From Phlebotomus papatasi (lineage: Eukaryota > Arthropoda > Insecta > Diptera > Psychodidae): a stretch of 64,000 nucleotides of DNA. The first letter of the stretch is position 1; each line of letters opens with the position of its first letter. The stretch is taken from contig NC_077222.1 of assembly GCF_024763615.1 (NCBI RefSeq), forward strand, positions 67,084,001-67,148,000, read 5' to 3'. A program made the position numbers and the translations under genes. Below, one piece after another: positions 26,203 through 39,170 of the stretch. The notes under the pieces were generated by a model, which was given only the letters and a program-made list of their open reading frames with translations, had not been told where the DNA came from and made no database searches.

Positions 26203-26519
26203 ATTATTAATCGTATCGAGATATTATATTACAAGGTAATCATTTTTACAATGTCCATATCCCGTGTTGGAAGAATCTGCTAACTCCATTGTAGACCGCC
26301 CAGGAGCGCCTTCCTCGCTGTGTGGATGCTTCTTCCATGCTCCCGGAGTTGTTGGGCGTAGGCAGTGCATTATTTAACGTTATTAACATATGAAAATTGT
26401 CTAAATTAGACATTCAGATCTTTGCACCGGGCGGGACTCGAACTCACAACAGTAAGTCGAGCCGAGGAATCGATCCGCCCAAGAGCCAACGGTCTTGCCT
26501 ATTGCGCCACTGATTCCCC
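26203..26519 (-). mobile_element. tRNA-derived SINE with 12-bp target duplication
   Basis: Read on the minus strand, the head holds an A box in GTGGCGCAATAGGC and a B box in GAGTTCGAGTCCC, the RNA polymerase III promoter of tRNA genes. A unique body and an ATTAATAATAAT tail follow. GGCTTTCAGATT flanks both sides (26191-26202, 26520-26531). The head is not a working tRNA gene. Confidence 0.85.
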
Positions 26520-26534
26520 GGCTTTCAGATTTCG

Positions 26535-28960
26535 TACGCACTCTGGCTTCAAACACTTTATATTTGTCCTATATTCCCTTAATGAATCTGACCTATTTAT
26601 GGCAGTATATTTTAATAGCTAGATTTAAATAACGCATTTTCATGTAAAAATTTATTTTTCTTAAATGAATATGGGTAAATGTGAAGTGTTTGACGTCAGG
26701 TGTGAGGTACACCTCCCCTAAATAGAAATTGAACGTAGTGAAAGTTTCTTCTATTTGCAAGCAATAAAGAATGAAATTTTAAAAATTCTTCATTTCCATG
26801 GATAATTCAAAAAATTTAAATTTAAAATAACAAATTCTTTTTACGATTTGCATTTAAAAAAATTGAAAACTATTTTATTAGAGAATTTCTAACGAAAACA
26901 CTGCATTATAAATTGGGAATTTCGTTTTAAAATAAATGGTTTTATTTGCTAATTCCCATAAAATATCGAATACGACCATAAATAAGTCATGAAAATATTT
27001 ATTGATATGTGATTATATTTTGCAATTTGTATATAAACGAAAATATTAGATAGCTTTTGCAAATGCTAAAATCAAAAATGAATATTTAGGAAAGTTAAAA
27101 ATGTTTTTCTATTAACCAAAATCAAAAGCAAACTATCATGCATATTGTTTGATGGAAGTGAGTTGAAAATAATAGGATTTAGTAAATTGTAATTTTATTT
27201 TATTTTATTGGACAAATTTCATGTTTTTGACAAATCTATATTTTTCATCTTTTAATTGGATTATATACTTTTTCTAAAGCGTACTGATATCAAATTTATA
27301 TTAATTAATAATAAAAGCAAATAAATTTGTAATCAACGACAAACGTGGAGATTGATAAATTAATATTTGAGTATATTATATTATTATTAAATATTTCCTG
27401 TAAGGTCTAGTCTAGAAGAAAGTTAGTTTTTGTTCTGATAAATAAGAAGGAAGCCGCTCTCTCTTTCCGTTTGGCTTCTAGTCCAGTAAAGTACAGCCGG
27501 ATTTGGGCGTGGTGTGGTAAATATTATGTACGATTCAAAAGACATTGTTTCTGTTCTATTTCTTAGAATTCAATAAATTAAAATCCAGTAAAGAATTGAA
27601 AGGAAAATTAACTTGCTTCTGTTGCTTTACTTTAGTTGAGAAAAAAAAAGTCACCTATTAGTTAAAGCGCAAAATATAAATGAGATCTACAAAAAGCATA
27701 AGGGATATGTTTTGGGAAGAATAATACCAGTTAATTTAATTCAAAATACAGAGACTTGGGTGTGATATTAACTGTGTGAGAAATGAAAGAGATTTGTTGT
27801 CATAGCATTATTCTGTTTATTAAGCCAATGGAATTTTTACTAAAGTCTTCAATATTGAAATGAAAACTCAGCGGGTGCTTGGGATATTTGCATTATTATA
27901 GGTCCTTCGCAATAACTAAATGAAATTTTCCAGCGCAAATAATGGAATCTATTAAAACCATGACTTTTACAAATGATGTTCCTTCAACAAAAATCTCATC
28001 TCTCCTGTTGATTTTAACGTCATACTCACTATTTCACACAACACTTTCAATTAACACGTCATGCTTTCTTTATTAATTATAAACACTGATGTATGGGGAA
28101 AAACTTTAACTTTAAATCTAATTTGTTGAGCTTTTCTTGCTTCTGCACACAAAATGGCAAGACAAGAAGTTACAGAGAAGGAGAAAAGAGCACATAATCC
28201 GACTGCAGAAATATACATTTTCACGATTTAATGAATAATATCGCAGTTTTTCCTTCAGCATCACTCCCGGCTGGGATTTAGCTGTGACATTGTAGTGAAA
28301 AACAGTTTCAAAATCTACCCTCCGGGTTGAAAGTAAATGCAAAATTACAGGGATTTTGTACAAAATTCCAATGCTAGCAATATAGCATAATATTCATACA
28401 TTATGCTATAACAAGTAGCTCCTGGAGGAATATTCTGTTCTAAATACGAGTGTGGAAATTGCGACATGCATTTTATTTTAGTTATACCTTTCACAAGCTC
28501 ATATTTTTTTGCTTTTTCTGTATTTGGCATAAAAACAATTATTTAATTTTGATATTTCAGCATTTGAACTAGAAAAAAAAATTGTTTAAAAAAATAAAAC
28601 AGAACTCTTTTGGATAGTGGCAATTAATGAAAAACTTTTTCCTCCTAAAAAGATGCTACACATTTTCAATACGTTGCATTGATCAATAGTGAAATAGTTC
28701 TTCAACAAAACTGACAGCTATTAATAACATAAGAAAAAGTTTCATAACAGCAAAAGGCAAGAGTTGATATATCTTTAATCAATTTTCAGATGAAAGTTTT
28801 TTATCAAATACTGAAATTTTGGTGAACTATAAATCATTTCTCCAATCAATTGGAATAAAACTAATAAAGTTCCTCAAATCGTAAAAATATTCTGAACATA
28901 AACGTTTATCCTTTTTATTAAATTTTTATGGAATGTATCGAATTCGTGCAATCGATTACT
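26535..28960. other. Noncoding stretch
   Basis: Very AT-rich, no supported gene or element. Confidence 0.5.
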
Positions 28961-28999
28961 CTTCTAAAGGTCTCTGCACACTAGAGAAATATATGTCCA

Positions 29000-29345
29000 T
29001 ATTGTTGTAGGACTGTTGAGCCTAGAGGAGTTGGAGGGAGAAAGCCCGTCCTGACGAAGACTCTTCTAAGGCAGCGATACAAATCACTGTTCAGCTGGGG
29101 TGGCAATTCTGAGGGGTGCTATAACGGCAGATAATCTCTAATTACTATATTATATCGCTATAGTTCCGCTAGATGGGGTTGTCAGTGCTCAACGAGATAT
29201 TCCGAAGGCACAATCGAATCGGCTCCCCAGTCGGTCTTCACCAGCGAAGCGAGGAGAATGCCAGATTCTTGGCTGTCTTGTAATGGGCAATGGGGGCTCA
29301 CTCCCGAAGACAAGCATGTTCTGGTGTGGGGCATGTAGCAGTCGT
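29000..29345. repeat. GC-rich island of unknown origin
   Basis: About 350 bases with clearly higher GC than the surroundings, preceded at 28966 by a lone left end like family G (GGTCTCTGCACACTAGAG). No motif identifies it. The base composition suggests an inserted retroelement tail. Confidence 0.35.
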
Positions 29346-29600
29346 GCTACAATATCTCACAGTTTTTCCCTGATAAGCATAGGAAATTTCCTTAAGTATG
29401 AACATAAATTTCTCTTGTATGTAGAAACCAAAAGAATTCACCCCTCATTTTTTATAGGTTGATATTCTTTTTGTCTTTTTTGAAAGATACCAAAAAGATT
29501 TATAAAACATCAATATTTTTAGATAATATAAAATTAGGGGATAATAAATTAACGTATGAAGTATGAGCAGTATATTTTCAAGTAGCCATTATACCTAAGT

Positions 29601-29869
29601 GGGCACTAAATGGGTCAAGTGGTAGAGCACTCGCTCTACGAAACAAGTGTCCCGGGTTCGAATCTCCTTTAGGTCAACAGGAATTGTTCTGGCGTTAAAG
29701 GTGTTGGGATTGCATCCAGTGAGCTTCACACTGCAATTGATTCCACGGGCATGGGACTGACAACCTCATCCCGTACAAGAAAAAGTAATAATGCATGTCT
29801 AGAAATCCCCTTTCGGGAAGGCCTGTTTCCTTCATGGAATGTTGTGCCAGCATTATTATTACTATTATT
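29601..29869 (+). mobile_element. tRNA-derived SINE, family S, copy 1
   Basis: The head holds an A box (TGGGTCAAGTGGTAGAGC) and a B box (GGGTTCGAATC). A body shared with 30215-30481 follows, including GACTGACAACCTCATCCCGT and AATGTTGTGCCAGC, then an ATT-repeat tail. No clear target duplication is visible. Confidence 0.85.
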
Positions 29870-30214
29870 CTTTTTGTAATATGCGGCGAATATTTCATCT
29901 ATAAACGACAATGCCCTTGAATGACGTTTTATAACAATTTTTCAAGGTCTAAGCCAAAAGAAATTCTAGAAATTATATATTTTATAACCAATTTGGTCTA
30001 ATTCAGGTTTAGTGAAAGCAAATAAATGAATCCATGATAAGCCAGAAGTCCAAATCGATTTGTGAACCGATAATCTTTTTTATTCGATTGTAAACTGATG
30101 AACATAAAAATGAAAATTTTGAAAATAAATGAACAAATAAATGTTGACAAATAAAGAAAACTATTTTCGTGTAAGTTACAAGTACGAATAATTCGTAAAG
30201 TTAAGATTGGCTAA

Positions 30215-30481
30215 GGGCACTCAATGGGTCAATTGGCAAAGCACTTGCTCTATGATGCAAGTGTCCCAGGTTCAAATCTCCTTTAGGTCACCAGGAATTT
30301 TTCAGGCGTTAAAGGTGTTCGGATTGCATCTACTGAGCTTCACTGCACTTGATTCCACGGGGTATGGGACTGACAACCTCATCCCGTACAAGAAAAAAAT
30401 AATAATGGGTGTCTAGAAATCCCCTTGCGGGAAGGCCTTGTTCCTTCATGGAATGTTGTGCCAGCATTATTATTATTATTA
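30215..30481 (+). mobile_element. tRNA-derived SINE, family S, copy 2, with 14-bp target duplication
   Basis: Same head, body and ATT tail as copy 1, in the same orientation about 0.6 kb downstream. TTAAGATTGGCTAA flanks it exactly (30201-30214 and 30482-30495), so this is a young insertion made by target-primed reverse transcription. Confidence 0.92.
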
Positions 30482-30499
30482 TTAAGATTGGCTAAAATG

Positions 30500-31640
30500 C
30501 TTTGCTGCCATTTTTACTTCAGTATCTTCTAAAATTAGTACCACACTTAGCAAAATGAAATGCAATTAATTAAATTTAAATCGCTTAAATTTCGAGTTGT
30601 TTAACTTACGACATCTCAAACAGATTTTCTCTAATATCATTTTTATAGAAAGCTCGTAGTTTATAATATAATTCAACTGTTTCGAAATAAATTTGGAATT
30701 ATCAGTAATTGAAAATCTCTAAAGATTTATTTCCATTGATTATGGTATTATAAATTTAGTTAATTATCATTATAAACTTAAACAAGATGTTAGAATATTA
30801 TCTATTAAGTGTTTGTAAAATCTCATCTACAAATTTAGTGAAAATTATATTATGTACCGAAGATTCATGGTAAATATTCTAATAAGGAATTAGTTCCAGC
30901 GTGATGTGAGATTGCATATGTTATTTAATGCTGTGCAAAATTCACAGCTTCACAGCTTCATTAATCAGTAAGAGCAAAATACTGCAGTGTGCAAAATTAG
31001 TAGAGTCCAATGTGTACAATTATTCATCTGATGTCCGAGAACAGAAAGTTAGACAGTATTTCAGCCACCCTGCGGCTTTACTTTGGATTCTATATGATGG
31101 AAAATTGTTTTAATTGTAGCTTTTCCACCTGTGACAATTTCGTGTGTATTATTATTGAAGTGTTTATCAGTACTTGTAGTAGATTGATGTTAATCCATCT
31201 CATCTGCGAATGGTACTTGATTCTTGCATCACTCACAGTCTCATCAATTATTGCAGTGTTCATCACTTGAAATTAATCGATGTATTATTAACATGAGTAC
31301 CATTGTGTGCTTGTTCTCGGAAAATTGAGAAAGCTCTCGGAGTTCTGAAATATTCTGGGAGTTTTAATTTGCGCATTGTAAGAATGAAGAAATAGTTATA
31401 AAAAAAGAGAAATTGCAAAAGCGTCCTAGCTCTGCGGAATGCTCGAACTCCCAAGACAGGATTCCTCTTTTAATATTCTTTGGTATGATTTTTAGGAGCA
31501 TTTCGAATATTTTTATAGCGTTAAAATAAATTTACAAATCTGAGAAATTTTCCAAATTACAAAATTGTTTAAATTTGCACTTTAGATCGTTTTTGAATTA
31601 ACAAAAAAAGAATTATTCTACAAATTTAAATAATTTACGG
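30500..31640. other. Noncoding stretch
   Basis: AT-rich, no supported gene. Confidence 0.5.
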
Positions 31641-31641
31641 A

Positions 31642-31871
31642 TAAGGTAAAGTGTCCTCAAGTCGACCGGTTCCTCATTTCGACCGGTAGAGTTATTTATT
31701 CAATTTATTTATTTGTACTAATATTTGGCGTATGATCCAACATTAATACGTCAATTATTCCATAAATAAATACGTATCAGTGACCATTTTATAGAAATTC
31801 ACCATCAAACATTCAAATATTGATCACCGATCGAGTCGAGGAACCGGTCGACTCGAGGGCACTTTACATTA
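31642..31871 (-). mobile_element. MITE with GTCGACCGG ends, second copy
   Basis: The ends read TAAGGTAAAGTGTCCTCAAG and the inverse of TAATGTAAAGTGCCCTCGAG, followed by GTCGACCGGTTCCTC. The body is the inverse of the copy at 11203-11434. Confidence 0.85.
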
Positions 31872-31980
31872 ATAAACTTTTTCATTACCAATTGAAACAG
31901 ATGTATCCGGGTGGGCAATTTCAAAACTTTCTTAAAAATCCAAATTTGATCAAATCGGTTCAAGTGTTACCCCCTCAACT

Positions 31981-32411
31981 TAGGATAAGTGTGCCAAATT
32001 CCGGCCAGCTTGCAATTTCGGCCACCTTTTTTATTCCTCGAATTTCCATGAATTTTTAGTTTTTACATACTCTAGAGATTATATAATGCAAAAGAATAGG
32101 AAAAAATGTAGCTTCGACAAACGAGATGACGTGAAAAAGGCATTAGAAGAATTCCTGAAAGTCAAGGAACTATGAGAATGAAGGTGGCCGAAATAGGGCA
32201 CCAAAGCTATGTCTACATTTTTATTCCTTTTAAAATGTATTAAGAATGATTTTAGAGTAAATAAAGACGATAAACTGTCTACAAGGTTCTAAGCAACACT
32301 CCTTAAGTAGAAGGAATAAAAGAAATTAATTTCTATTAAAGATATTACATTTCAAACTAGAGACTTTGGCGCTTGCACGCAACTATGCCGAAATTTGGCA
32401 CACTTACCCTA
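31981..32411. mobile_element. MITE ending in TAGGRTAAGTGTGCCAAAT (431 bp)
   Basis: The left end TAGGATAAGTGTGCCAAATT and the inverse of the right end TAGGGTAAGTGTGCCAAATT agree over about 26 bases with two or three differences. The internal GGCCACCTT and GGTGGCCGAAAT are also inverted. It does not encode a transposase. Confidence 0.82.
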
Positions 32412-34448
32412 AACGTTCAAAAATTAAAAAAAAAAAACAATATTATGGCCATATTAGTATGGACTTAGTGTTCACCAGGACTATTTCTAACACATATCCA
32501 AAAATAAAAAAAAAAAGATTAGAGTCGTTTCCAAAATAAACATGATTTTGGAAAGGTAGGACAAAGAAAAGTCCGCGGAAATAATAATTTTATGCGGAGG
32601 GTCACCAAAGATCGAAACTTGATATCTTGATAGAAAGAGAATTACATATACAGCAGTCTTTTTTGAATTTGAGCAGTAAAAGAAGTAAAAGTTGGAGAAG
32701 AGCAAACAATTCGTTCGCAAAATTTGAGATTAAAATGAGAAAAAGGGTATAAAAGTCCAATGAGAGCGCTAAACTTCTTGCTAGAGAGAAAGAGCTTTTG
32801 GGTGATGAAATATAAATAGGGTGGATTTGCAAAAATATAGCAGTAAATCGGATTATGCAATATTTTACATAAGGATTTCATTCTTCATGGATAAATACTA
32901 ACTGTAGAAACTTTTGCTTCAAATTCATTTATTGTTTCCTATGGCCAAAAATATTTCCAAGAGGTTTTTCCTACGCTCCAATAAAGGCAGCTTTCCCCCC
33001 CCCCCCCCAGCATCCTAGCCCCAGTAAATCTGAACCACTATAATATTGTACAGAAAGTCACGTATAGTAGTTTAACTTTTCATTTTCGGCTACAATCTAT
33101 ATGGCACTCATTGGGAAATGTCCGGCAACAATCATTTCATAAAGGATAGCAATTTCTACAATTTTCTCAGAACTTTTAGCTTTTTATGTGTGCTTTCCTA
33201 TATACCTCTTGTTCGAGAGAGGCCTTGCATGTTCCATTCAGAACTTCCCTCGATAATCCCCAATTGGAACGATTTTTCTTCATCCCTTGTTCAAATTCAT
33301 CCCTCAACACAATGCAGCAAATCAGTCTGGAAGAGTTAATAATTGTGTCAAGGGTTGTCGTAGAAGATTGTATTGTTGTTTCATGGCTTAAAGGGGCATC
33401 ACAATTATGTGTACGTCATTAAAAACACCATATAACAGTAATTGCTTCCGGTGCATTTCCTCACAGTGGATCAGCATGAATGGTGAGCTTTCAAAGCTCT
33501 CGTGTGAAATGCATAGATAGAAAGAAGCATACATTCACGCTATCATTCAATTCCAACTCTCTAGAACAAAATTTGCAGTGTTTGCAGTGAAAATGAGCTA
33601 CAAATTTCTACTTCTTTATGCTAAACACTTCCACCAGTAAACTTACTCTCCCCTTCTCTTCATCAAATACTCCAGAACGGAAATGCTGAAAGCTTCTGAA
33701 TATTTTAAGTTTTTAAAGCATTTACTCCCATCTTTCCCAATTAGAATTTTTAATCAGCAAATTCCGTTTTTATGAATAAACATCGTACAAGAGTTTTTAT
33801 TTTATTATTACTCAAATTCACATCTACGTTCCCCGAGTGTTACAAAACACCAATAAAATGGTTCTATGATAGGGTCGTATGACCTATTCTTCACATCATT
33901 AATTTTCTCATTTAAAATTTTCAAGGTGTGAATTATAAACACTTTGTAAATTTTTCCGGATTTCATGTATTCTTAAATAATTTTCTATTGATATTGTACA
34001 TATATATTAAAATTTATTTTACTTACTTCTTACTAGATCCATTAAAAAAAAAATTACAGAAACTGAGAAAAGAACAAAAAAAGAAGCAGATATTGCAAGA
34101 CTTTCTTTTAATTTAAATATTATAATATAATGATGTCAATTTGTTATGTTCTAACTACATAGCAAGAAAGAAAATGCTAAAAAAACACTTTCTTAATAAA
34201 GATAATTCAATATAATTATGGGATTGAAAAAGAAGATTGATATTACGCTTTTAAATATCATCAAATCTGTCAGACATTGCACAGTATGCAATTATCGTAT
34301 CTAAGCACGTTTAATCGAGAAACGTATTTTCGGGTTCTTGTTGCGTATATGTACGTCCCGTCTTTGATTACTTCGGTTGCATACTCAGGTCTCATTTTTC
34401 TTGAGCGCTATTGAATACCTATTCTTACATTTCATTTACATTCGTATG
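32412..34448. other. Noncoding stretch with a poly-C run
   Basis: No supported gene. A run of about 14 C lies at 32995-33008. Confidence 0.5.
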
Positions 34449-34679
34449 CACAGAGAAAAATTACCCTCTAGATTCAAGAAAAAAATACTCTAAATAAGGC
34501 TTCGATTTTGCTCCAAGCAATTTTTTGCTTAAATTTTGCTTAAATTAAGAAAAAATTTCTATAAGAGCATTTTCTTAAATTTTAGAGTACGATGGTTTTG
34601 AAATTCAGTATCTTTGAATCTAGACTCTTTTACTCTTAAATTTAGAGAAAAATAGTTTTGAATTTGTAGCAAAAATGGT

Positions 34680-36484
34680 TTTGATTTTAGAGTATTGTGG
34701 TTTTGACTTTAGAGTATTGTGCTTTTGATTTTAGAAACTTATGGGTTTGATTTTAGAGTATTGTGGATTTTAGAAACTTATGGGTTTGATTTTAGAAACT
34801 TATGGGATTTTGATTTTAGAAACTTATGGGTTTGATTTTAGAGTATTGTGGTTTTAGATTGTAGAAACTTATGGGTTTGATTTTAGAGTATTGTGGGGTT
34901 TAGAAACTTATGGGTTTGATTTTAGAAACTTATGGGTTTGATTTTAGAAACTTATGGGTTTGATTTTAGAGTATTGTGGTTTTGATTTTAGAAACTTATG
35001 GGTTTGATTTTAGAAACTTATGGTTTTGATTTTAGAGTATTGTGGTTTTGATTTTAGAGTATGATGGTTTTGTTTTTAGAAACTTATGGTTTTGATTTTA
35101 GAGTATTGTGGTTTTGATTTTAGAGTATCGTGGTTTTGATTTTAGAAACTTATGGATGGTTTTGTTTTTAGAAACTTATGGTTTTGATTTTAGAGTATTG
35201 TGGTTTTGATTTTAGATTATTTTAGAGTATGATGGTTTTGATTTTATTTTAGAAACTTATGGTTTTGATTTTAGAGTATTGTGGTTTTGATTTTAGAGTA
35301 TGATGGTTTTGTTTTTAGAAACTTATGGTTTTGATTTTAGAGTATTGTGGTTTTGATTTTTTATTGTGGTTTTGATTTTAGACTTATGGTTTTGATTTTA
35401 GAGTATTGTGGTTTTGATTTTAGAGTAGATGGTTTTGATTTTAGAAACTTGATAGGGTTTTGATTTTAGAGTAGATTTTAGAGTATGATGGTTTAGAAAC
35501 TTATGGTTTTGATTTTAGAGTATTGTGGTTTTGATTTTAGAGTATGATTTTAGAAACTTATGGGTTTGATTTTAGAAACTTATGGTTTTGATTTTAGAGT
35601 ATTGTGGTTTTGATTTTAGAGTATGATGGTTTTGAGTATCGTGGTTTTTTTAGAAACTTATGGGTTTGATTTTAGAAACTTATGGGTTTGATTTTTGATT
35701 TTAGAAACTTATGGTTTTGATTTTAGAGTATTGTGGTTTTGATTTTAGAGTATTGTGGTTTTGATTTTAGAGTATGATGGTTTTGATTTTAGAAACTTTG
35801 GGTTTGATTTTAGAAACTTATGGTATCATTTTGATTTTAGAGTATTGTGGTTTTGATTTTAGAGTATGATGGTTTTGTTTTTAGAAACTTATGGTTTTGA
35901 TTTTAGATCGTGGTTTTGATTTTAGAGTATTGAGGTTTTGATTTTAGAGTATTGTGGAAACTTATTTTGATTTTAGAGTATCGTGGTTTTGATTTTAGAG
36001 TATTGTGGTTTTAATTTTAGAGTATCGTGGTTTTGATTTTAGAGTATGATGGTTTTGATTTTAGAAACTTATGGTTTTGATTTTAGAAACTTATGGTTTT
36101 GATTTTAGAGTATTGTGGTTTTGATTTTAGAGTATGATGGTTTTGATTTTAGAAACTTATGGTTTTGATTTTAGAGTATTGTGGTTTTGATTTTAGAGTA
36201 TCGTGGTTTTGATTTTAGAGTATTGTGGTTTTAATTTTAGAAACTTATGGTTTTGATTTTAGAGTATTGTGGTTTTGATTTTAGAGTATTATGGTTTTGA
36301 TTTTAGAAACTTATGGTTTTGATTTTAGAGTATTGTGGTTTTGATTTTAGAGTATGATGGTTTTGATTTTAGAAACTTATGGTTTTGATTTTAGAGTATC
36401 ATGGTTTTGATTTTAGAGTATTGTGGTTTTGATTTTAGAGTATTGTGGTTTTGATTTTAGAGTATGATGGTTTTGTTTTTATAG
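34680..36484 (+). repeat. Left arm of the 22-bp satellite
   Basis: About 80 tandem units in plus orientation, the GAGTAT and GAAACTTATG versions intermixed. Some units are cut short, showing slippage or unequal exchange. Confidence 0.93.
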
Positions 36485-39170
36485 TTTAAAATCAAAACCA
36501 TGAAACTCTAAAATCAAATCCTCAATACTCTAAAATCAAAACCATGATACTCTAAAATCAAAACCATAAGTTTCTAAAATCAAAACCACAATACTCTAAA
36601 TTTAAAACCACAATACTCTAAAATCAAAACCATAAGTTTCTAAAATCAAACCCATAAGTTTCTAAAATCAAAACCACAATACTCTAAAATCAAACCCATA
36701 AGTTTCTAAAATCAAAACCACAATACTCTAAAATTAAAACCACAATACTCTAAAATCAAAACCATGATACTCTAAAATCAAAACCTTAAGTTTCTAAAAT
36801 CAAAACCATAAGTTTCTAAAATCAAAACCATAAGTTTCTAAAATCAAAACCACAATACTCTAAAATTAAAACCACAATACTCTAAAATCAAAACCATAAG
36901 TTTCTAAAATCAAACCCATAAGTTTCTAAAATCAAAACCACAATACTCTAAAATTAAAACCACAATACTCTAAAATCAAAACCATGATACTCTCAAATCA
37001 AAACCACAATACTCTAAAATTAAAACCACAATACTCTAAAATCAAACCCATAAGTTTCTAAAATCAAAACCACAATACTCTAAAATCAAACCCATAAGTT
37101 TCTAAAATCAAAACCATGATACTCTAAAATCAAAACCATAAGTTTCTAAAATCAAACCCATAAGTTTCTAAAATCAAACCCATAAGTTTCTAAAATCAAA
37201 ACCATAAGTTTCTAAAATCAAAACCATAAGTTTCTAAAATCAAAACCACAATACTCTAAAATTAAAACCACAATACTCTAAAATCAAAACCATAAGTTTC
37301 TAAAATCAAACCCATGAGTTTCTAAAATCAAAACCACAATACTCTAAAATCAAACCCATAAGTTTCTAAAATCAAAACCATGATACTCTAAAATTAAAAC
37401 CATAAGTTTCTAAAATTAAACCCATAAGTTTCTAAAATCAAACCTATAAGTTTCTAAAATCAAAACCATGATACTCTAAAATCAAAACCATAAGTTTCTA
37501 AAATCAAACCCATAAGTTTCTAAAATCAAACCTATAAGTTTCTAAAATCAAAACCACGATACTCTAAAATCAAAACCATAAGTTTCTAAAATCAAACCCA
37601 TGAGTTTCTAAAATCAAAACCACAATACTCTAAACTCAAACCCATAAGTTTCTAAAATCAAAACCTCAATACTCTAAAATTAAAACCACAATACTCTAAA
37701 ATCAAAACCATGATACTCTAAAATCAAAACCATAAGTTTCTAAAATCAAACCCATAAGTTTCTAAAATCAAAACCATGATACTCTAAAATCAAAACTATA
37801 AGTTTCTAAAATCAAAACCATCATACTCTAAAATCAAAACCACAATACTCTAAAATCAAAACCATAAGTTTCTAAAATCAAACCCATAAGTTTCTAAAAT
37901 CAAAACCACAATACTCTAAAATCAAAACCATAAGTTTCTAAAATTTAAACCATAATACTCTAAAATCAAAACCATAAGTTTCTAAAATCAAACCCATAAG
38001 TTTCTAAAATCAAAACCACAATACTCTAAAATCAAACCCATAAGTTTTTAAAATCAAAACCATGATACTCTAAAATCAAAACCATAAGTTTCTAAAATCA
38101 AACCCATAAGTTTCTAAAATCAAAACCATGATACTCTAAAATCAAACCCATAAGTTTCTAAAACCAAAACCACAATACTCTAAAATCAAAACCATGATAC
38201 TCTAAAATCAAAACCATAAGTTTCTAAAATCAAACCCATGAGTTTCTAAAATCAAAACCACAATACTCTAAACTCAAACCCATAAGTTTCTAAAATCAAA
38301 ACCTCAATACTCTAAAATTAAAACCACAATACTCTAAAATCAAAACCATGATACTCTAAAATCAAAACCATAAGTTTCTAAAATCAAACCCATAAGTTTC
38401 TAAAATCAAAACCATGATACTCTAAAATCAAAACTATAAGTTTCTAAAATCAAAACCATCATACTCTAAAATCAAAACCACAATACTCTAAAATCAAAAC
38501 CATAAGTTTCTAAAATCAAACCCATAAGTTTCTAAAATCAAAACCACAATACTCTAAAATCAAAACCATAAGTTTCTAAAATTTAAACCATAATACTCTA
38601 AAATCAAAACCATAAGTTTCTAAAATCAAACCCATAAGTTTCTAAAATCAAAACCACAATACTCTAAAATCAAACCCATAAGTTTTTAAAATCAAAACCA
38701 TGATACTCTAAAATCAAAACCATAAGTTTCTAAAATCAAACCCATAAGTTTCTAAAATCAAAACCATCATACTCTAAAATCAAAACCACAATACTCTAAA
38801 ATCAAAACCACAATACTCTAAAATTAAAACCACAATACTCTAAAATCAAAACCATGAGTTTCTAAAATCAAACCCATAAGTTTCTAAAATCAAACTCATA
38901 AGTTTCTAAAATCAAAACCATAAGTTTCTAAAATCAAAACCATAAGTTTGTAAAATCAAACCCATAAGTTTCTAAAATCAAAACCACAATACTCTAAAAT
39001 CAAACCCATAAGTTTCTAAAATCAAAACCATAAGTTCCTAAAGTCAAAGCAACAATACTCTAAAATTAAGACCACAATACTCTAAAATCAAAACCACAAT
39101 ACTCTAAAATCAAAGCCATGATACTCTAAAATCAAAGCCATGATACTCTAAAATCAAGACCATAATAGTC
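36485..39170 (-). repeat. Right arm of the 22-bp satellite, inverted
   Basis: About 120 units, the exact inverse of the left-arm unit (CATAAGTTTCTAAAATCAAA and CACAATACTCTAAAATCAAA). It is more regular than the left arm and holds a duplicated block of about 638 bp (29 units). Confidence 0.93.

Noticed and set aside
29601..29675. Functional tRNA gene
   Set aside because: A and B boxes are present, but the acceptor stem does not close and a SINE body follows; the same holds for 30215 and 26519.
34600..39170. CRISPR array
   Set aside because: The repeats are directly tandem without spacers, the arms are inverted and the DNA is eukaryotic.
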